NCBI GenBank assembly: GCA_905182405.1
Contig: CAJJBQ010000001.1
Location: 310,001 to 374,000 of the forward strand
Direction of reading: 5' to 3'
From: Akkermansiaceae bacterium
GTDB taxonomy: Bacteria > Verrucomicrobiota > Verrucomicrobiia > Verrucomicrobiales > Akkermansiaceae
Length of the DNA: 64,000 nt
The position numbers and the translations under genes were made by a program. The notes below the pieces were generated by a model. The model was not told the origin of the DNA. It saw only the letters and a program-made list of their open reading frames with translations, and searched no databases. Of this stretch, positions 9,013 to 18,319 are shown in pieces; position 1 is the first letter of the stretch, and every line of letters starts with the position of its first letter.

Positions 9013-10947
9013 CTATGCGAGGGTGCGGTGATCGCCGTTTCTTACGGTGATTTTATCGCGGTCGAGGCGCTCGAGGAGGGGCATGAGGACTTTTCTCGAG
9101 GTGCCCAGTTCCTGACGGAGTTCGGAGGCGGTGCCTTGGCCGTTTTTCTCGAGATAGGCAGTGACGGTAGCGATGGCCGAGTCGTAGGCTTTTTTGCTGA
9201 GGGTGACCTTGGGATCGAGGGGGATAATTTGTTGGGTCCGCGAGAGGAAGCGGTAGGCGGCTTCGTGATTCGAAGTGGACTGGAGCTCGCCAGGGAGGGG
9301 AGGAGTCAGGCCGGTGCTGTCGAGGGTTTTGAGGATTTCGGCGGCCGGAGCCTCGAGTTCCGAGGGGAGTTCGAGGGAGTGGCTCTCGTGGCAGACGAGG
9401 TTGTCGCTGACGCGGAAGTCGTTTTTAGAAAGCCAGCTAAGGAGGGCATCGAAGAGGCCGGGGATGCCGATGGGGGTGCCGAGGTTCTTTTTCAAAAGCT
9501 CGGTGCTCATGCCTGTGTGATCGGGGTGGGACTTGTGGTAGTTCTTGACGATTTTAGCGCTCGTTTTGGAGAGGTCTTTCCAGAAGGAGTGAAGAGTGAC
9601 GTATTTGTCGCCGACGGGGCTGATGAGGTTAGCCTTGGTGAGTTTTTTAAGGGCGGTCTTAATTTCAGCAGGAGAAAAGGGGAGGGCCCGAGAAAGAGTG
9701 GTGATGGGGAGAAAATGGTCACGCTCGAGGTGGCTGCGAAGGATGAGACCAAGGTCGGTTGAATCGGAGGCGCGCTCGATGAGAAAAGCCTGGCGGTCTT
9801 CGTCGCGGAAGTGGCGTCGTGATGGATGCGGATCGAGGACGACGGCGCCGCCGAGGGTGGCTTCGCCGGAGACTTCGCGCAGGACAAGGTGTTCGCCGAC
9901 GAGAGTGTGGATGGGATGGTCGAAGCGGAGCTGGGCTTGGGCATCGGATCCAGGAAGGATGGTGCTCCCTTCTTCGGCCATTAAGAGGCGTCCTTGAGAG
10001 CGCCCGGAGCCGTGGTGGACGTAGATTTTTTGGCCATTTTTGAGGGGGCGAAGGGTGCCTTTTTGCCCGGGTATGGGCCGGGCGGCGCGAGTGATTTGGA
10101 CGTCGACCTCGGTGGAGGCAGGTGCGGGTGTTCCTCCGACGAGGAGGTGGCCTCGGGAGATTCCTTTTTTTCCTTTGGTAGAAAGGGGAAGGTCGGGGAG
10201 GTTGAGGGCGGTGCGCATGCCGGGGCGGGCTTCGCCAAGGGAGGAGGAATGGCTCTGGATGGAGCGGATGTGGGTGCTGAGTCCGGAGGGATAGGTTGTG
10301 AGGGAATCGCCAGTCTTGACGCATCCGCCGGTGAGGGTGCCAGTGACGACGGTGCCGACGCCCTTGGGAGAAAATGCGCGGTCGACCGCGAGACGGGGCT
10401 GTCCGTAGTCGCGGGGCTGGGGGGTGTCCCAGAGAATCTTGGTGAGGGTGGCTTTGAGCTCATCCATGCCGAGTCCAGTGGGGGCGGCGATGGGGCAGAT
10501 GGGGGCCTTTTCAAGGGCGGTTCCCTTGAGGTCATCGGCGAGCATTTCTTTGACGAAGTCGATGTCCTCGCAGAGGTCGGCCTTGGTAAGTGCGATGACG
10601 AAATTACTGATCCCGAGGTAGGAAAGGATTTGCAGGTGTTCTTCAGACTGGGGCATCCAGGAGTCATCGGCGGCGACGATGAAGATGGCGAGGTCGATGG
10701 CTCCAACGCCGGCGACCATGTTGTTGATGAAGTCGGCGTGACCGGGGACATCGACGACGCCGATCTCGAAGGTGTCGTTTCCGGCAGGAGTGGGGAGAGA
10801 GAAGTGAGCGAAGCCGAGCTCGATGGTGACGCCGCGCTCTTGTTCTTCGGGGAGGCGGTCCGTGTTAGCGCCCGTGAGAGTTTGGACGAGGGTGGATTTT
10901 CCATGGTCGATGTGACCGGCGGTTCCAATAATATAGTGGCGGGGCAT
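9013..10947 (-). CDS. selB: Selenocysteine-specific elongation factor SelB
   Basis: Delivers Sec-tRNA to UGA codons marked by a SECIS element. The 644-residue protein has the EF-Tu-like GTPase core with GTAGHIDHGKST at residues 8-19, the switch segment ERGVTIELGFA, DVPGHADF and the TKAD specificity motif, followed by beta-barrel domains and C-terminal winged-helix domains that bind SECIS RNA (NGQGTASELRQELGTSRKVL near the end). The length is typical of bacterial SelB. No selA, selD or tRNA-Sec is visible in the window. An IF-1-like gene lies 57 bases upstream on the same strand, so the two may be co-transcribed. Confidence 0.93.
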   Translation of the reverse strand: MPRHYIIGTAGHIDHGKSTLVQTLTGANTDRLPEEQERGVTIELGFAHFSLPTPAGNDTFEIGVVDVPGHADFINNMVAGVGAIDLAIFIVAADDSWMPQSEEHLQILSYLGISNFVIALTKADLCEDIDFVKEMLADDLKGTALEKAPICPIAAPTGLGMDELKATLTKILWDTPQPRDYGQPRLAVDRAFSPKGVGTVVTGTLTGGCVKTGDSLTTYPSGLSTHIRSIQSHSSSLGEARPGMRTALNLPDLPLSTKGKKGISRGHLLVGGTPAPASTEVDVQITRAARPIPGQKGTLRPLKNGQKIYVHHGSGRSQGRLLMAEEGSTILPGSDAQAQLRFDHPIHTLVGEHLVLREVSGEATLGGAVVLDPHPSRRHFRDEDRQAFLIERASDSTDLGLILRSHLERDHFLPITTLSRALPFSPAEIKTALKKLTKANLISPVGDKYVTLHSFWKDLSKTSAKIVKNYHKSHPDHTGMSTELLKKNLGTPIGIPGLFDALLSWLSKNDFRVSDNLVCHESHSLELPSELEAPAAEILKTLDSTGLTPPLPGELQSTSNHEAAYRFLSRTQQIIPLDPKVTLSKKAYDSAIATVTAYLEKNGQGTASELRQELGTSRKVLMPLLERLDRDKITVRNGDHRTLA

Positions 10948-11004
10948 TTGGGCGGAAAATTCTAAATTCTAGAGGGAGAAATTCTAAACCAAGATGGGGG
11001 AAAC

Positions 11005-11217
11005 TCAGAGGATGGCGGCGATGCGGCCTTTTTCGAGATCGTAGGGGGTCATTTCGAGGCGGACTTTTTTTCCTGGGGTGAGGTTAGGTTTTTCGGAGGC
11101 GAGAGTTTTGGAGGGGTGGCCGATGATTTCTTTGCCATTGGGGAGGCAGACGCGAAAGGCGCGGTCGCTCAGGACAGCGAGGATTTCGCCGGTGGTGGTG
11201 ATCGGTTCAGTTGGCAC
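11005..11217 (-). CDS. Divergent translation initiation factor IF-1 paralogue
   Basis: A 70-residue S1/OB-fold protein. It keeps the IF-1 landmarks FRVCLPNGKEI (beta 2-3), an LTPGKKV turn and the strongly conserved TPYDLEKGRI. The central segment that is HVSGKMRKNYIRIL in normal IF-1, and helps contact h44 of 16S rRNA, is replaced by HPSKTLASEKPNL with fewer basic residues. The main infA normally lies in a ribosomal-protein operon, so this is probably a second copy. It lies 57 bases upstream of selB on the same strand. A specialised role in translation is possible but unproven. Confidence 0.8.
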   Translation of the reverse strand: MPTEPITTTGEILAVLSDRAFRVCLPNGKEIIGHPSKTLASEKPNLTPGKKVRLEMTPYDLEKGRIAAIL

Positions 11218-11334
11218 ACGGCGAGGGTGGCGAGAGATGAGAGGAATGTGAAGTCGTGAGGTGAGTTTTAGGGCGCTGGAGGGGACTTTTTTATGTCGAG
11301 TTCACGATGATTCCTTTATTTATGGGATTTCCCC

Positions 11335-14300
11335 ATGAAATTGCCTGTTTACTTTTGTCACTTTTTTGCGCTTCTTCTTACGATTTCAGCGGTATCGGCG
11401 CTGACCCTTCAGATTGATTTTAACGACTCTGGTGTGACTCAAAGTGGATGGCAGTCGATTGCATCGGGCGACAACGAACTGGGCGATTCGTGGTCGAAGA
11501 ATTTCCCCGGGGGGATCGGTTTGGATGTGGATCCGATTGGTTCGGTGGCTCTGGATGACCGGGACCGGGGCACAAATAATGGAGGAGGCGGGGAGGCGTC
11601 GATGTGGCGGGATTTTCTTTTTGCGAACGGGAGTTTTAACAGTGCGCCGGGCTCCGGGCTCAACCTTTCCTTGACCGGCTTGCAGCCGAATACCGAATAT
11701 CCTGTTAAGATTTGGGGCTATGACTCTGGATCGGGAGGCGGACGGGCCGCGGATTGGAACGGTGGTGGCTCGGCGACTCAAAGGCTGACTTTCACGAGTG
11801 CTCCTGCGACTCTGGCAAACAATGTGGTGACGATTAACGTCACGACGGATGGCTCGGGAAATGTCACGATTACCGGAAAAGTCACGGCGACTAATCCGAA
11901 CGGTTCCCACAATGTTTTCATTAATGGTCTTGAGATTGGTGATCCGGTATCGACTGATGGCCCGACTAATATTGCGCTTTCTAGTTTGGTAGTAGCCAAG
12001 ACAGCTCCGATTGGCACGGTAGTAGGAAGCCTATCCACCACCGACCCCACCGCGGCAGACACCTTTACCTACACGCTCGTCATGGGCACGGGATCTACGG
12101 ACAACGCGCAATTTAGTTTTAGCGGAAGCATCTTGGAGACGGATCGGGACTTGAGTGGATTCTTGGGGGGGACGATTCTCTCAGCGCGGGTGCGATCGAC
12201 CGATGCCGCGGGTGCTTATACGGAGAAAGCGTTCCAAATCGAGGTGGTGAATGATTCAGATTCCGATGGACTTGATGATTCTTGGGAGCTGGTTCATTTC
12301 CCTAATCTAACGACGGCGACTGGAAGCGGGAACAACGACAGTGACGGACTGACCAATTTACAGGAGCAGTTGTCGGGAACGAACCCAACCTTATCCGATA
12401 CGGATAGCGACACTCTCGACGATGACGATGAGATCAACGTGCACGGGACCGATCCTCTTTTAGCGGATACGGATGGTGAGGGAATCAATGACGCTGATGA
12501 GCTTTCATCAGCCAATGGCTTCGTCACCGATCCGACGCTCGAAGATACTGATAGCGATGGCTTCAATGACGCGCTCGAGATTTCCGAAGGAACCGATCCG
12601 ACTCAATCGGGGGACTTTCCAAACACTCTCATTCCTCTGCGGCTGAATGAAATTTTGGTTCGGAATAGCACGGGCCTGAGAGACGGATTCGGAAAGAGGG
12701 AGGATTGGATCGAGATCTACAACCCCAACAATTCAATAGTTAATTTGGACGCTTACTATCTCACGGATAATGTGACCAATCTCACAAAATGGAATTTTCC
12801 CGCAGTCTCGATTCAAGCCAACAGCTACCTGATCGTTTTTGCTTCAGGAAAGGACGTGATTGATTCCGGAGGGGACGCGCATACTAGTTTTAGTCTTTCG
12901 GCCTCAGGTGAGTATCTCGCGATTGTGCGGCCGGATGGGACTACGATTGATGACAGTTTCTCTCCGGTTTATCCCGAGCAGTTTACCGATATTTCCTATG
13001 GAATCCCCGCAGCTGGTGGGGTTTCCGTCTTTTTTCAAAACAACACGCCCAGGACCGTCAACGGCAGTGCGGCCTATCCGGGAGTGGTTAAGGATACCAA
13101 TTTCTCAAAGGATCGGGGATTTTACAGCGCCCCGTTTGCGCTTGAGATCACCTCAGCCACTCCGGGATCAACGATTCGTTACACCTTAGATGGCTCCAAG
13201 CCGACCGCGAGTTTAGGCGCGATCTATTCTGGTCCCATCAGCATCACGACCACGACCTCGGTGAGGGCGATCGCGACCTTTAGCAACTGGCTGCCGACGA
13301 ATGTTGATTCGCATACTTACCTCTTTATCGACGACGTGGTCCAGCAAGGGACTTTGGTTCCGGGATGGCCCACCAACTGGGGGAACGATAGTGACGTTGG
13401 CTTGGTGCCATCGGATTATGAGATGGACCCGCGTGTTGTGAACAACACGAATGGCTTGGGAGTATACACGGTACAAGAAGCCTTGCGCGATATTCCGACG
13501 GTTGCCATTTCGATGAGTCAGGGAGACATCACTGGCGGGACTGGTGGAGTTTTGACTAATCCAAAAGGGCGCTTTGAGCGCGAGTGTTCGATCGAATATA
13601 TTCTTCCCGATGGCTCCACTGGTTTTCAGGAAGATTGCAAAATCGAGACACAAGGAAACGCGAGTCGTCGGCCCGCCCGTATGCAGAAGCACTCGATGCG
13701 CCTGACCTTTAGTTCCACGGTGGGAATTCCTAAGTTGAATTATGATCTCTTCCCTGATTCCGAGATCAATGAGTTCAACAAGTTGGTTCTCCGAGCCTGC
13801 TTCACCGATTCATGGGCGCTCGCTTCGTGGAGTTCGTCGCGCTATCGCCCAAACGATTCGCAGTATACCCGCGATGTTTGGATGAAGGATAGCATGTCGG
13901 ACATGGGCCATGCAAGTGGTCACGGAAACTTCGTACATCTCTATTACAACGGCGTTTATTTCGGCGTGCACAACCTCACCGAGAGAATCGAGGATGACTG
14001 GTATGCCGATCATATTGGTGGCGAAAAGGAAGACTGGCTCGTGAACAAGGATCTGACCTCGCCGCCCTCGCGCTGGAATTCGATGATGTCGATTTTGGAT
14101 GGCTCGATCACGAACAATGCCACTTATGAGCAGTCGAAGGGCTACCTCGATATCGAGAACTATATCGACTATATGCTCCTTCACTACTTGGCAGATACGG
14201 AGGACTGGCCGCATAAGAATGGTTATGCTGCGGCGAACGTAACGAGCGGCGACGGGAAGTTTCGATTCCAGGTTTGGGATCAGGAAATCGCTCTCGATAA

Positions 14301-16437
14301 ATACAGTTGGAATCGCTATTCAAGCGCTTCGGGTGCAGGTGATCCCTTCCAACGGCTGCGTTTAAATAACGAGTTCCGCATGCTCTTCGCGGATCGGGTT
14401 TATCAGCACATGTTCAACGGTGGCGCCCTGAGCGAGTCGAAGGCACAGGATCGTTTCCTGAATCTTTCAAACATGATCGATAAGGCGATCGTGGCCGAGT
14501 CGGCCCGCTGGGGAGATACCCAGGCGAATACGACTTATGGAAATACCGCGAGTAGCTCGACCGACATTGATAGCGATCACTACCCGCCGACTATCAATAG
14601 TCCGATCTACTTTACGCGCGAGCAGCACTGGATCGTCGAAAGAGACAATGTCATTAATAATTACATTCCGACGCTCCATGATGTGAGCGACAGTCGCTCC
14701 ATTGTGAGAGAGCTGCGGGGACAGAATCTCTATCCTTCCATCGATACTCCGATTTATGCGCAGTATGGAGGGGTGGTGCCGAACAATTATGACCTCACCG
14801 TAACGGCCTCGGTTGGAAACATTTATTACACCACCGATGGGAGTGATCCCCGAGAAGTGGGTGGCGGTATCAATCCCCGAGCAGGGATGCTTACGGGAGG
14901 GGCGAATCTTGAGACCCTCATTGAATTTGAGGCCACCGGATGGAGGTATCTTGATACTGGAGTGGCGCAGAGCGATAGCGAGGTAGTCGTGGGACATCCG
15001 GATTACAATATCAGCGATTGGAAGCATCCTTCTTTCAATGCCGCTTCCTGGGGAACGGGGCAGGCGATGCTGGGATATGGAACGGTGGGGAATCTTACCA
15101 GAAATACCACGGTGGGCCCTGCTTCGACGCCACGTCACTTGACGACCTATTTCCGCAAGGAATTCTCGGTGACGGGTGCGGCAGATTACACCAAATTGGT
15201 CACCGACATTATTCGTGACGACGGAGCCATTGTTTACCTCAACGGGAAAGAGCTGGATCGGACGAACTTGATCTCTGGAAAGATTGGTTTTTCTCAGATC
15301 GCAATCAATGCGAGTCCCGAGGACGAAGTGGTGGCGCTTGATACCTGGACTCTTTCTCCGGGAGACTTGGTGGAGGGTGTCAATGTCATTGCGGTGGAAG
15401 TGCATCAGCAATCCACGAGCAGCAGTGACTTGGGTCTCGATCTTCGCTTGCGGGCTAGCAAGCCGAACGCGGGATCTTCTGCTGTCACGCTGACCGCGAC
15501 TGGTACGCTGAAGGCGCGTGCGCTCGACAACGGCGAATGGTCGGCGTTGACCGAGGCGGACTTCATCGTCGGCACCCCAGCTTCGTCGATTAATCTGGTG
15601 GTCTCTGAAATCTACTACAACCCTCCGGGGGCCGACGAGAGCACCGAGTGGATCGAGTTCATGAATATCTCAGAGGGAACGATCGATCTTACGGACGTTT
15701 CTATTACCGGAGTCACTTACACCTTTGCCTCCGGTACTCTTCTCCCGGCCGGCCAACGGATCGTTTTGGTGAAAGATCAGACCGCATTTTCTGCAGCCTA
15801 CAACACCGTGGGAATCAATATCGCTTCTGGAGTTTTCACTTCTAGCTTGAGCAACAGTGGTGAGGTGATCGCGATTGTAGAGTCGTCTGGGGCGGTCGAT
15901 GTTCAGCGCTTCCAGTATCTCGATGTGAACCCGTGGCCGACGGCTCCTGATGGCGATGGTTACTCGCTTGTTCTCATTGCGCCTAGTGATTCACTGGATC
16001 ATGGACTTGGGGCAAATTGGCGATCAAGTGCTGCGATCGGAGGCACTCCTGGAACCTCTGATTCCTTGATGTTCGCAGGTGACCCGAACGCGGATGCGGA
16101 TGGCGACGGTCTCTCTGCTTTCCTGGAGTATGCCTTTGGCTCGATTGACGGGGATGCTGGTGGAAGCCCGGAAGCTGCAATTGTGGTGACTACGGGATTC
16201 CTTGATGATGACGTCACTCCTAGCCTTAACATTTCCTTCCGGAGAAATGTCGCGGCGGACGATATTATCATCGGAGCACAAGTGGCGACAGACCTTCAAG
16301 GCTGGAGCGATATGGGGACGGAGCTTGTCTCAGCTATTGCCAATGGGGATGGCACGGAAATGGTGATGTATCGATCAACGACCGCCTTTGCATCGATTCC
16401 GATGCAGTTTATTAGGCTGATCGTGAGCTCGAGGTAA
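11335..16437 (+). CDS. Giant secreted CotH-kinase/lamin-tail-domain protein
   Basis: The 1700-residue protein starts with a signal peptide (MKLPVYFCHFFALLLTISAVSA). Domains in order, roughly: a galactose-binding-like region (25-200), a cadherin-like domain (205-305), Asp-rich thrombospondin type 3 repeats (305-425), a lamin tail domain (430-560, EDWIEIYNP), a chitobiase/hexosaminidase C-terminal-like domain (600-665, TIRYTLDGSKP), a CotH-like spore-coat kinase domain (725-1130), a second hexosaminidase-type patch, a DDGAIVYLNG beta module (1230-1390), a second lamin tail domain (1420-1550) and a C-terminal ATDLxxW...FIRL domain. The protein is extracellular; no substrate is known. Transcribed alone and convergent with the thioredoxin gene. 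Confidence 0.85.
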   Translation: MKLPVYFCHFFALLLTISAVSALTLQIDFNDSGVTQSGWQSIASGDNELGDSWSKNFPGGIGLDVDPIGSVALDDRDRGTNNGGGGEASMWRDFLFANGSFNSAPGSGLNLSLTGLQPNTEYPVKIWGYDSGSGGGRAADWNGGGSATQRLTFTSAPATLANNVVTINVTTDGSGNVTITGKVTATNPNGSHNVFINGLEIGDPVSTDGPTNIALSSLVVAKTAPIGTVVGSLSTTDPTAADTFTYTLVMGTGSTDNAQFSFSGSILETDRDLSGFLGGTILSARVRSTDAAGAYTEKAFQIEVVNDSDSDGLDDSWELVHFPNLTTATGSGNNDSDGLTNLQEQLSGTNPTLSDTDSDTLDDDDEINVHGTDPLLADTDGEGINDADELSSANGFVTDPTLEDTDSDGFNDALEISEGTDPTQSGDFPNTLIPLRLNEILVRNSTGLRDGFGKREDWIEIYNPNNSIVNLDAYYLTDNVTNLTKWNFPAVSIQANSYLIVFASGKDVIDSGGDAHTSFSLSASGEYLAIVRPDGTTIDDSFSPVYPEQFTDISYGIPAAGGVSVFFQNNTPRTVNGSAAYPGVVKDTNFSKDRGFYSAPFALEITSATPGSTIRYTLDGSKPTASLGAIYSGPISITTTTSVRAIATFSNWLPTNVDSHTYLFIDDVVQQGTLVPGWPTNWGNDSDVGLVPSDYEMDPRVVNNTNGLGVYTVQEALRDIPTVAISMSQGDITGGTGGVLTNPKGRFERECSIEYILPDGSTGFQEDCKIETQGNASRRPARMQKHSMRLTFSSTVGIPKLNYDLFPDSEINEFNKLVLRACFTDSWALASWSSSRYRPNDSQYTRDVWMKDSMSDMGHASGHGNFVHLYYNGVYFGVHNLTERIEDDWYADHIGGEKEDWLVNKDLTSPPSRWNSMMSILDGSITNNATYEQSKGYLDIENYIDYMLLHYLADTEDWPHKNGYAAANVTSGDGKFRFQVWDQEIALDKYSWNRYSSASGAGDPFQRLRLNNEFRMLFADRVYQHMFNGGALSESKAQDRFLNLSNMIDKAIVAESARWGDTQANTTYGNTASSSTDIDSDHYPPTINSPIYFTREQHWIVERDNVINNYIPTLHDVSDSRSIVRELRGQNLYPSIDTPIYAQYGGVVPNNYDLTVTASVGNIYYTTDGSDPREVGGGINPRAGMLTGGANLETLIEFEATGWRYLDTGVAQSDSEVVVGHPDYNISDWKHPSFNAASWGTGQAMLGYGTVGNLTRNTTVGPASTPRHLTTYFRKEFSVTGAADYTKLVTDIIRDDGAIVYLNGKELDRTNLISGKIGFSQIAINASPEDEVVALDTWTLSPGDLVEGVNVIAVEVHQQSTSSSDLGLDLRLRASKPNAGSSAVTLTATGTLKARALDNGEWSALTEADFIVGTPASSINLVVSEIYYNPPGADESTEWIEFMNISEGTIDLTDVSITGVTYTFASGTLLPAGQRIVLVKDQTAFSAAYNTVGINIASGVFTSSLSNSGEVIAIVESSGAVDVQRFQYLDVNPWPTAPDGDGYSLVLIAPSDSLDHGLGANWRSSAAIGGTPGTSDSLMFAGDPNADADGDGLSAFLEYAFGSIDGDAGGSPEAAIVVTTGFLDDDVTPSLNISFRRNVAADDIIIGAQVATDLQGWSDMGTELVSAIANGDGTEMVMYRSTTAFASIPMQFIRLIVSSR

Positions 16438-16542
16438 AAGTATTAGAGACGATAGCGGGGACAGCTATCCTACGTTTGCCCCTTTTAGGACCAAGACATC
16501 CTAATAGATGCGTTGGCATGCAATTCTTCTGCTTGTTCATTG

Positions 16543-17469
16543 TTACTCTTCTTCCGCTGCTTCGACTTTCATCTTTTCGAGGCGGGGTTTGAAGCTGGCG
16601 GCTCCCTTTCCATATTGGCTTTCGGGATCTACGGCGACGATTTCGTCGAGAAGTTTCTCAGCGGCCTCGAAATTATTGTCCTTCATGAGGATGTTGAATT
16701 TGATGCTCAGGATTTCTTGCTTTTTCTCGCCATCGACCTTGTGAATCGTGATGAACGAATCGACGAGGGCGAGTGCTTCGTCAGTCTTCCCAGCTTCCAT
16801 GGCCGTCTGGAGTCCGGTCTCCAAGCCAAACATGGCTTGTTCCTGGTTCTTCTTCGCAGTGAAGCCGGTGACATCTTCCGGGTCGTTCTTGATGATTTCT
16901 TCTTCGGCCTTCACATAGTGTGAGGCGTGGCCTTCGGGCATTTCTGCGAGGATTGCGAAGAGGGCTTTTGCCTTATCGAGACCTTCGGATTTTCTGGCGG
17001 TTGCGAGTTCCTCACCGAGTTCCTTTTTATTATTTTGAATTTCGGAGAGGTGCTTGAGGTAGGCTTCGGGACCACCTTCTTGATAGCCTGTTTTGGCGTA
17101 AGGACGGCCTTGGGCATCCATGAGGAGGATGCTTGGAAAACCCTTAATGGCGTAGCTGGTCTGAAGCTTTTCGTTTTGGGCGATGGTGGCTTCGTCCATC
17201 TTCGACTTGTCCCTAGGGTAGTCGAGTTCCACGAGGATGTAGTTTTCCGCGATGCCCTTCTTAAAGGGATCGTGCTGAAAGACTTCTTCGTTGAGTTTGA
17301 TGCACCATCCGCACCAATCGGAGCCGGTGAAATCAACCAGAAGGTCTTTATTTTCGGCTGCGGCCTTCTTTTTGGCGGCTTCAAAGTCGTGCATCCAACC
17401 CTCACCACCAGCGAAGCTGAGGGAGGTGGTCAGGAGGGCGAGGGTGGTAATGAGGGATGTTATTTTCAT
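16543..17469 (-). CDS. Secreted thioredoxin-fold protein
   Basis: The 308-residue protein has a signal peptide (cleavage near residue 20), then a thioredoxin domain with the redox motif C53-G-W-C56 in DWCGWCIKLNEEV and a cis-Pro loop (IKGFPSILLMD). The second half (about 160-300) is helical and TPR-like. This is the DUF255/YyaL-like or thiol-disulfide interchange type common in Verrucomicrobia. It probably reduces or folds exported proteins in the periplasm. It is convergent with the CotH gene, and its promoter side faces the FG-GAP remnant. Confidence 0.8.
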   Translation of the reverse strand: MKITSLITTLALLTTSLSFAGGEGWMHDFEAAKKKAAAENKDLLVDFTGSDWCGWCIKLNEEVFQHDPFKKGIAENYILVELDYPRDKSKMDEATIAQNEKLQTSYAIKGFPSILLMDAQGRPYAKTGYQEGGPEAYLKHLSEIQNNKKELGEELATARKSEGLDKAKALFAILAEMPEGHASHYVKAEEEIIKNDPEDVTGFTAKKNQEQAMFGLETGLQTAMEAGKTDEALALVDSFITIHKVDGEKKQEILSIKFNILMKDNNFEAAEKLLDEIVAVDPESQYGKGAASFKPRLEKMKVEAAEEE

Positions 17470-17512
17470 TCTTCGTTCAGTAAGGGAGTGGACTCTCGCT
17501 CTTTATTCCCGT

Positions 17513-18310
17513 GGTGTCGAATTGAATCCTCGGAAGAGATTCAAGGGGAGACGCTTTTTGCAAGAGTGAGTTCTGAGGTGAGTGGGGTTAATTTTATCAA
17601 GGTGGCCGACGAAACTTACTCGCTTGCGCGCATGTATTTTAGCGGGTTTGGGTGTGGAGGAGCGGTGGGGAATTTCGATCTCAATACGAAGGATCATGCG
17701 TGCAAGGAACATCCAGCGCTCATTTATGATGGAGATGTGATCGGGGAGGGGGCTCCCCGGATTGTAGAAGCGGATTTTGAAAATAAGACTTTGTTTTCGA
17801 TCCGCCGGAAGAGCTGTTCAACGAATGCGATGCTGCAATTGGCGAAGCGCCTTGGCAGCTTCCATGTCTTTGCCAAGTCGGAGTTGAGTGAAATCTATCC
17901 GGGTGGCTTGGAGAAGGCGCGGAAGTTTGTCTGCGACACCCTGGAGTCTGGTTTCTTGATTAATGACAGATCTGGTCAGTTTACCTTCCGGACCTTTCCG
18001 CGCATCGCGCAGATTGCGTCGGTGCAGGGATTTACTTTTTTCGACTTCAATAGGAACGGGCACTTGAATCTCACGAGGGCTCAAAATTTCTATAATCCCC
18101 AGTTTGAAACGGGGCCTTATGCCGCTGCGGTTGGGCTCTTAATGGTGGGCGATGGTGCGGGGACTCTACTCCAGTTGAGCCGAGAGAAAGTGGGATTCGT
18201 TTACGTAGTGATCCCAGTGGACTGGAGACTGTCGATCCCGGTGGTGATGGAGTCCTCGATTTCGTTTGTCCGCTCAATCACGCTCCCTTGTCTTGGCAAA
18301 AGGGAAACTC
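17513..18310 (+). pseudogene. 5'-truncated FG-GAP/VCBS repeat protein remnant
   Basis: The frame is open but lacks a plausible start and the N-terminal repeats. It reads GNFDLNTKDHACKEHPALIY, then IVEADFENKTLF, KSCSTNAMLQLAKRLGSFH, LESGFLINDRSGQFTFRTFP and FFDFNRNGHLNLTRAQNFYN, a chain of FG-GAP-type repeats with calcium-loop motifs as in ASPIC/UnbV-like secreted proteins. Near 18200 the sense shifts by one frame (LETVDPGGDGVLDFVCPLNH) and then runs into the sulfatase start. An upstream open frame through 16927 is antisense to the thioredoxin gene and is not coding. Confidence 0.7.
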
Positions 18311-18319
18311 TCTCAAAAA

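Noticed and set aside
9994..10965. Long plus-strand open frame opposite selB (323 residues)
   Set aside because: Antisense to a certain gene; Gly/Asp/Glu-rich composition is what a GC-rich antisense frame gives, with no family motif or signal.
16927..17500. Upstream half of a long plus-strand frame running to 18330
   Set aside because: This part is antisense to the secreted thioredoxin gene. Only the part from 17513 shows family motifs (FG-GAP).
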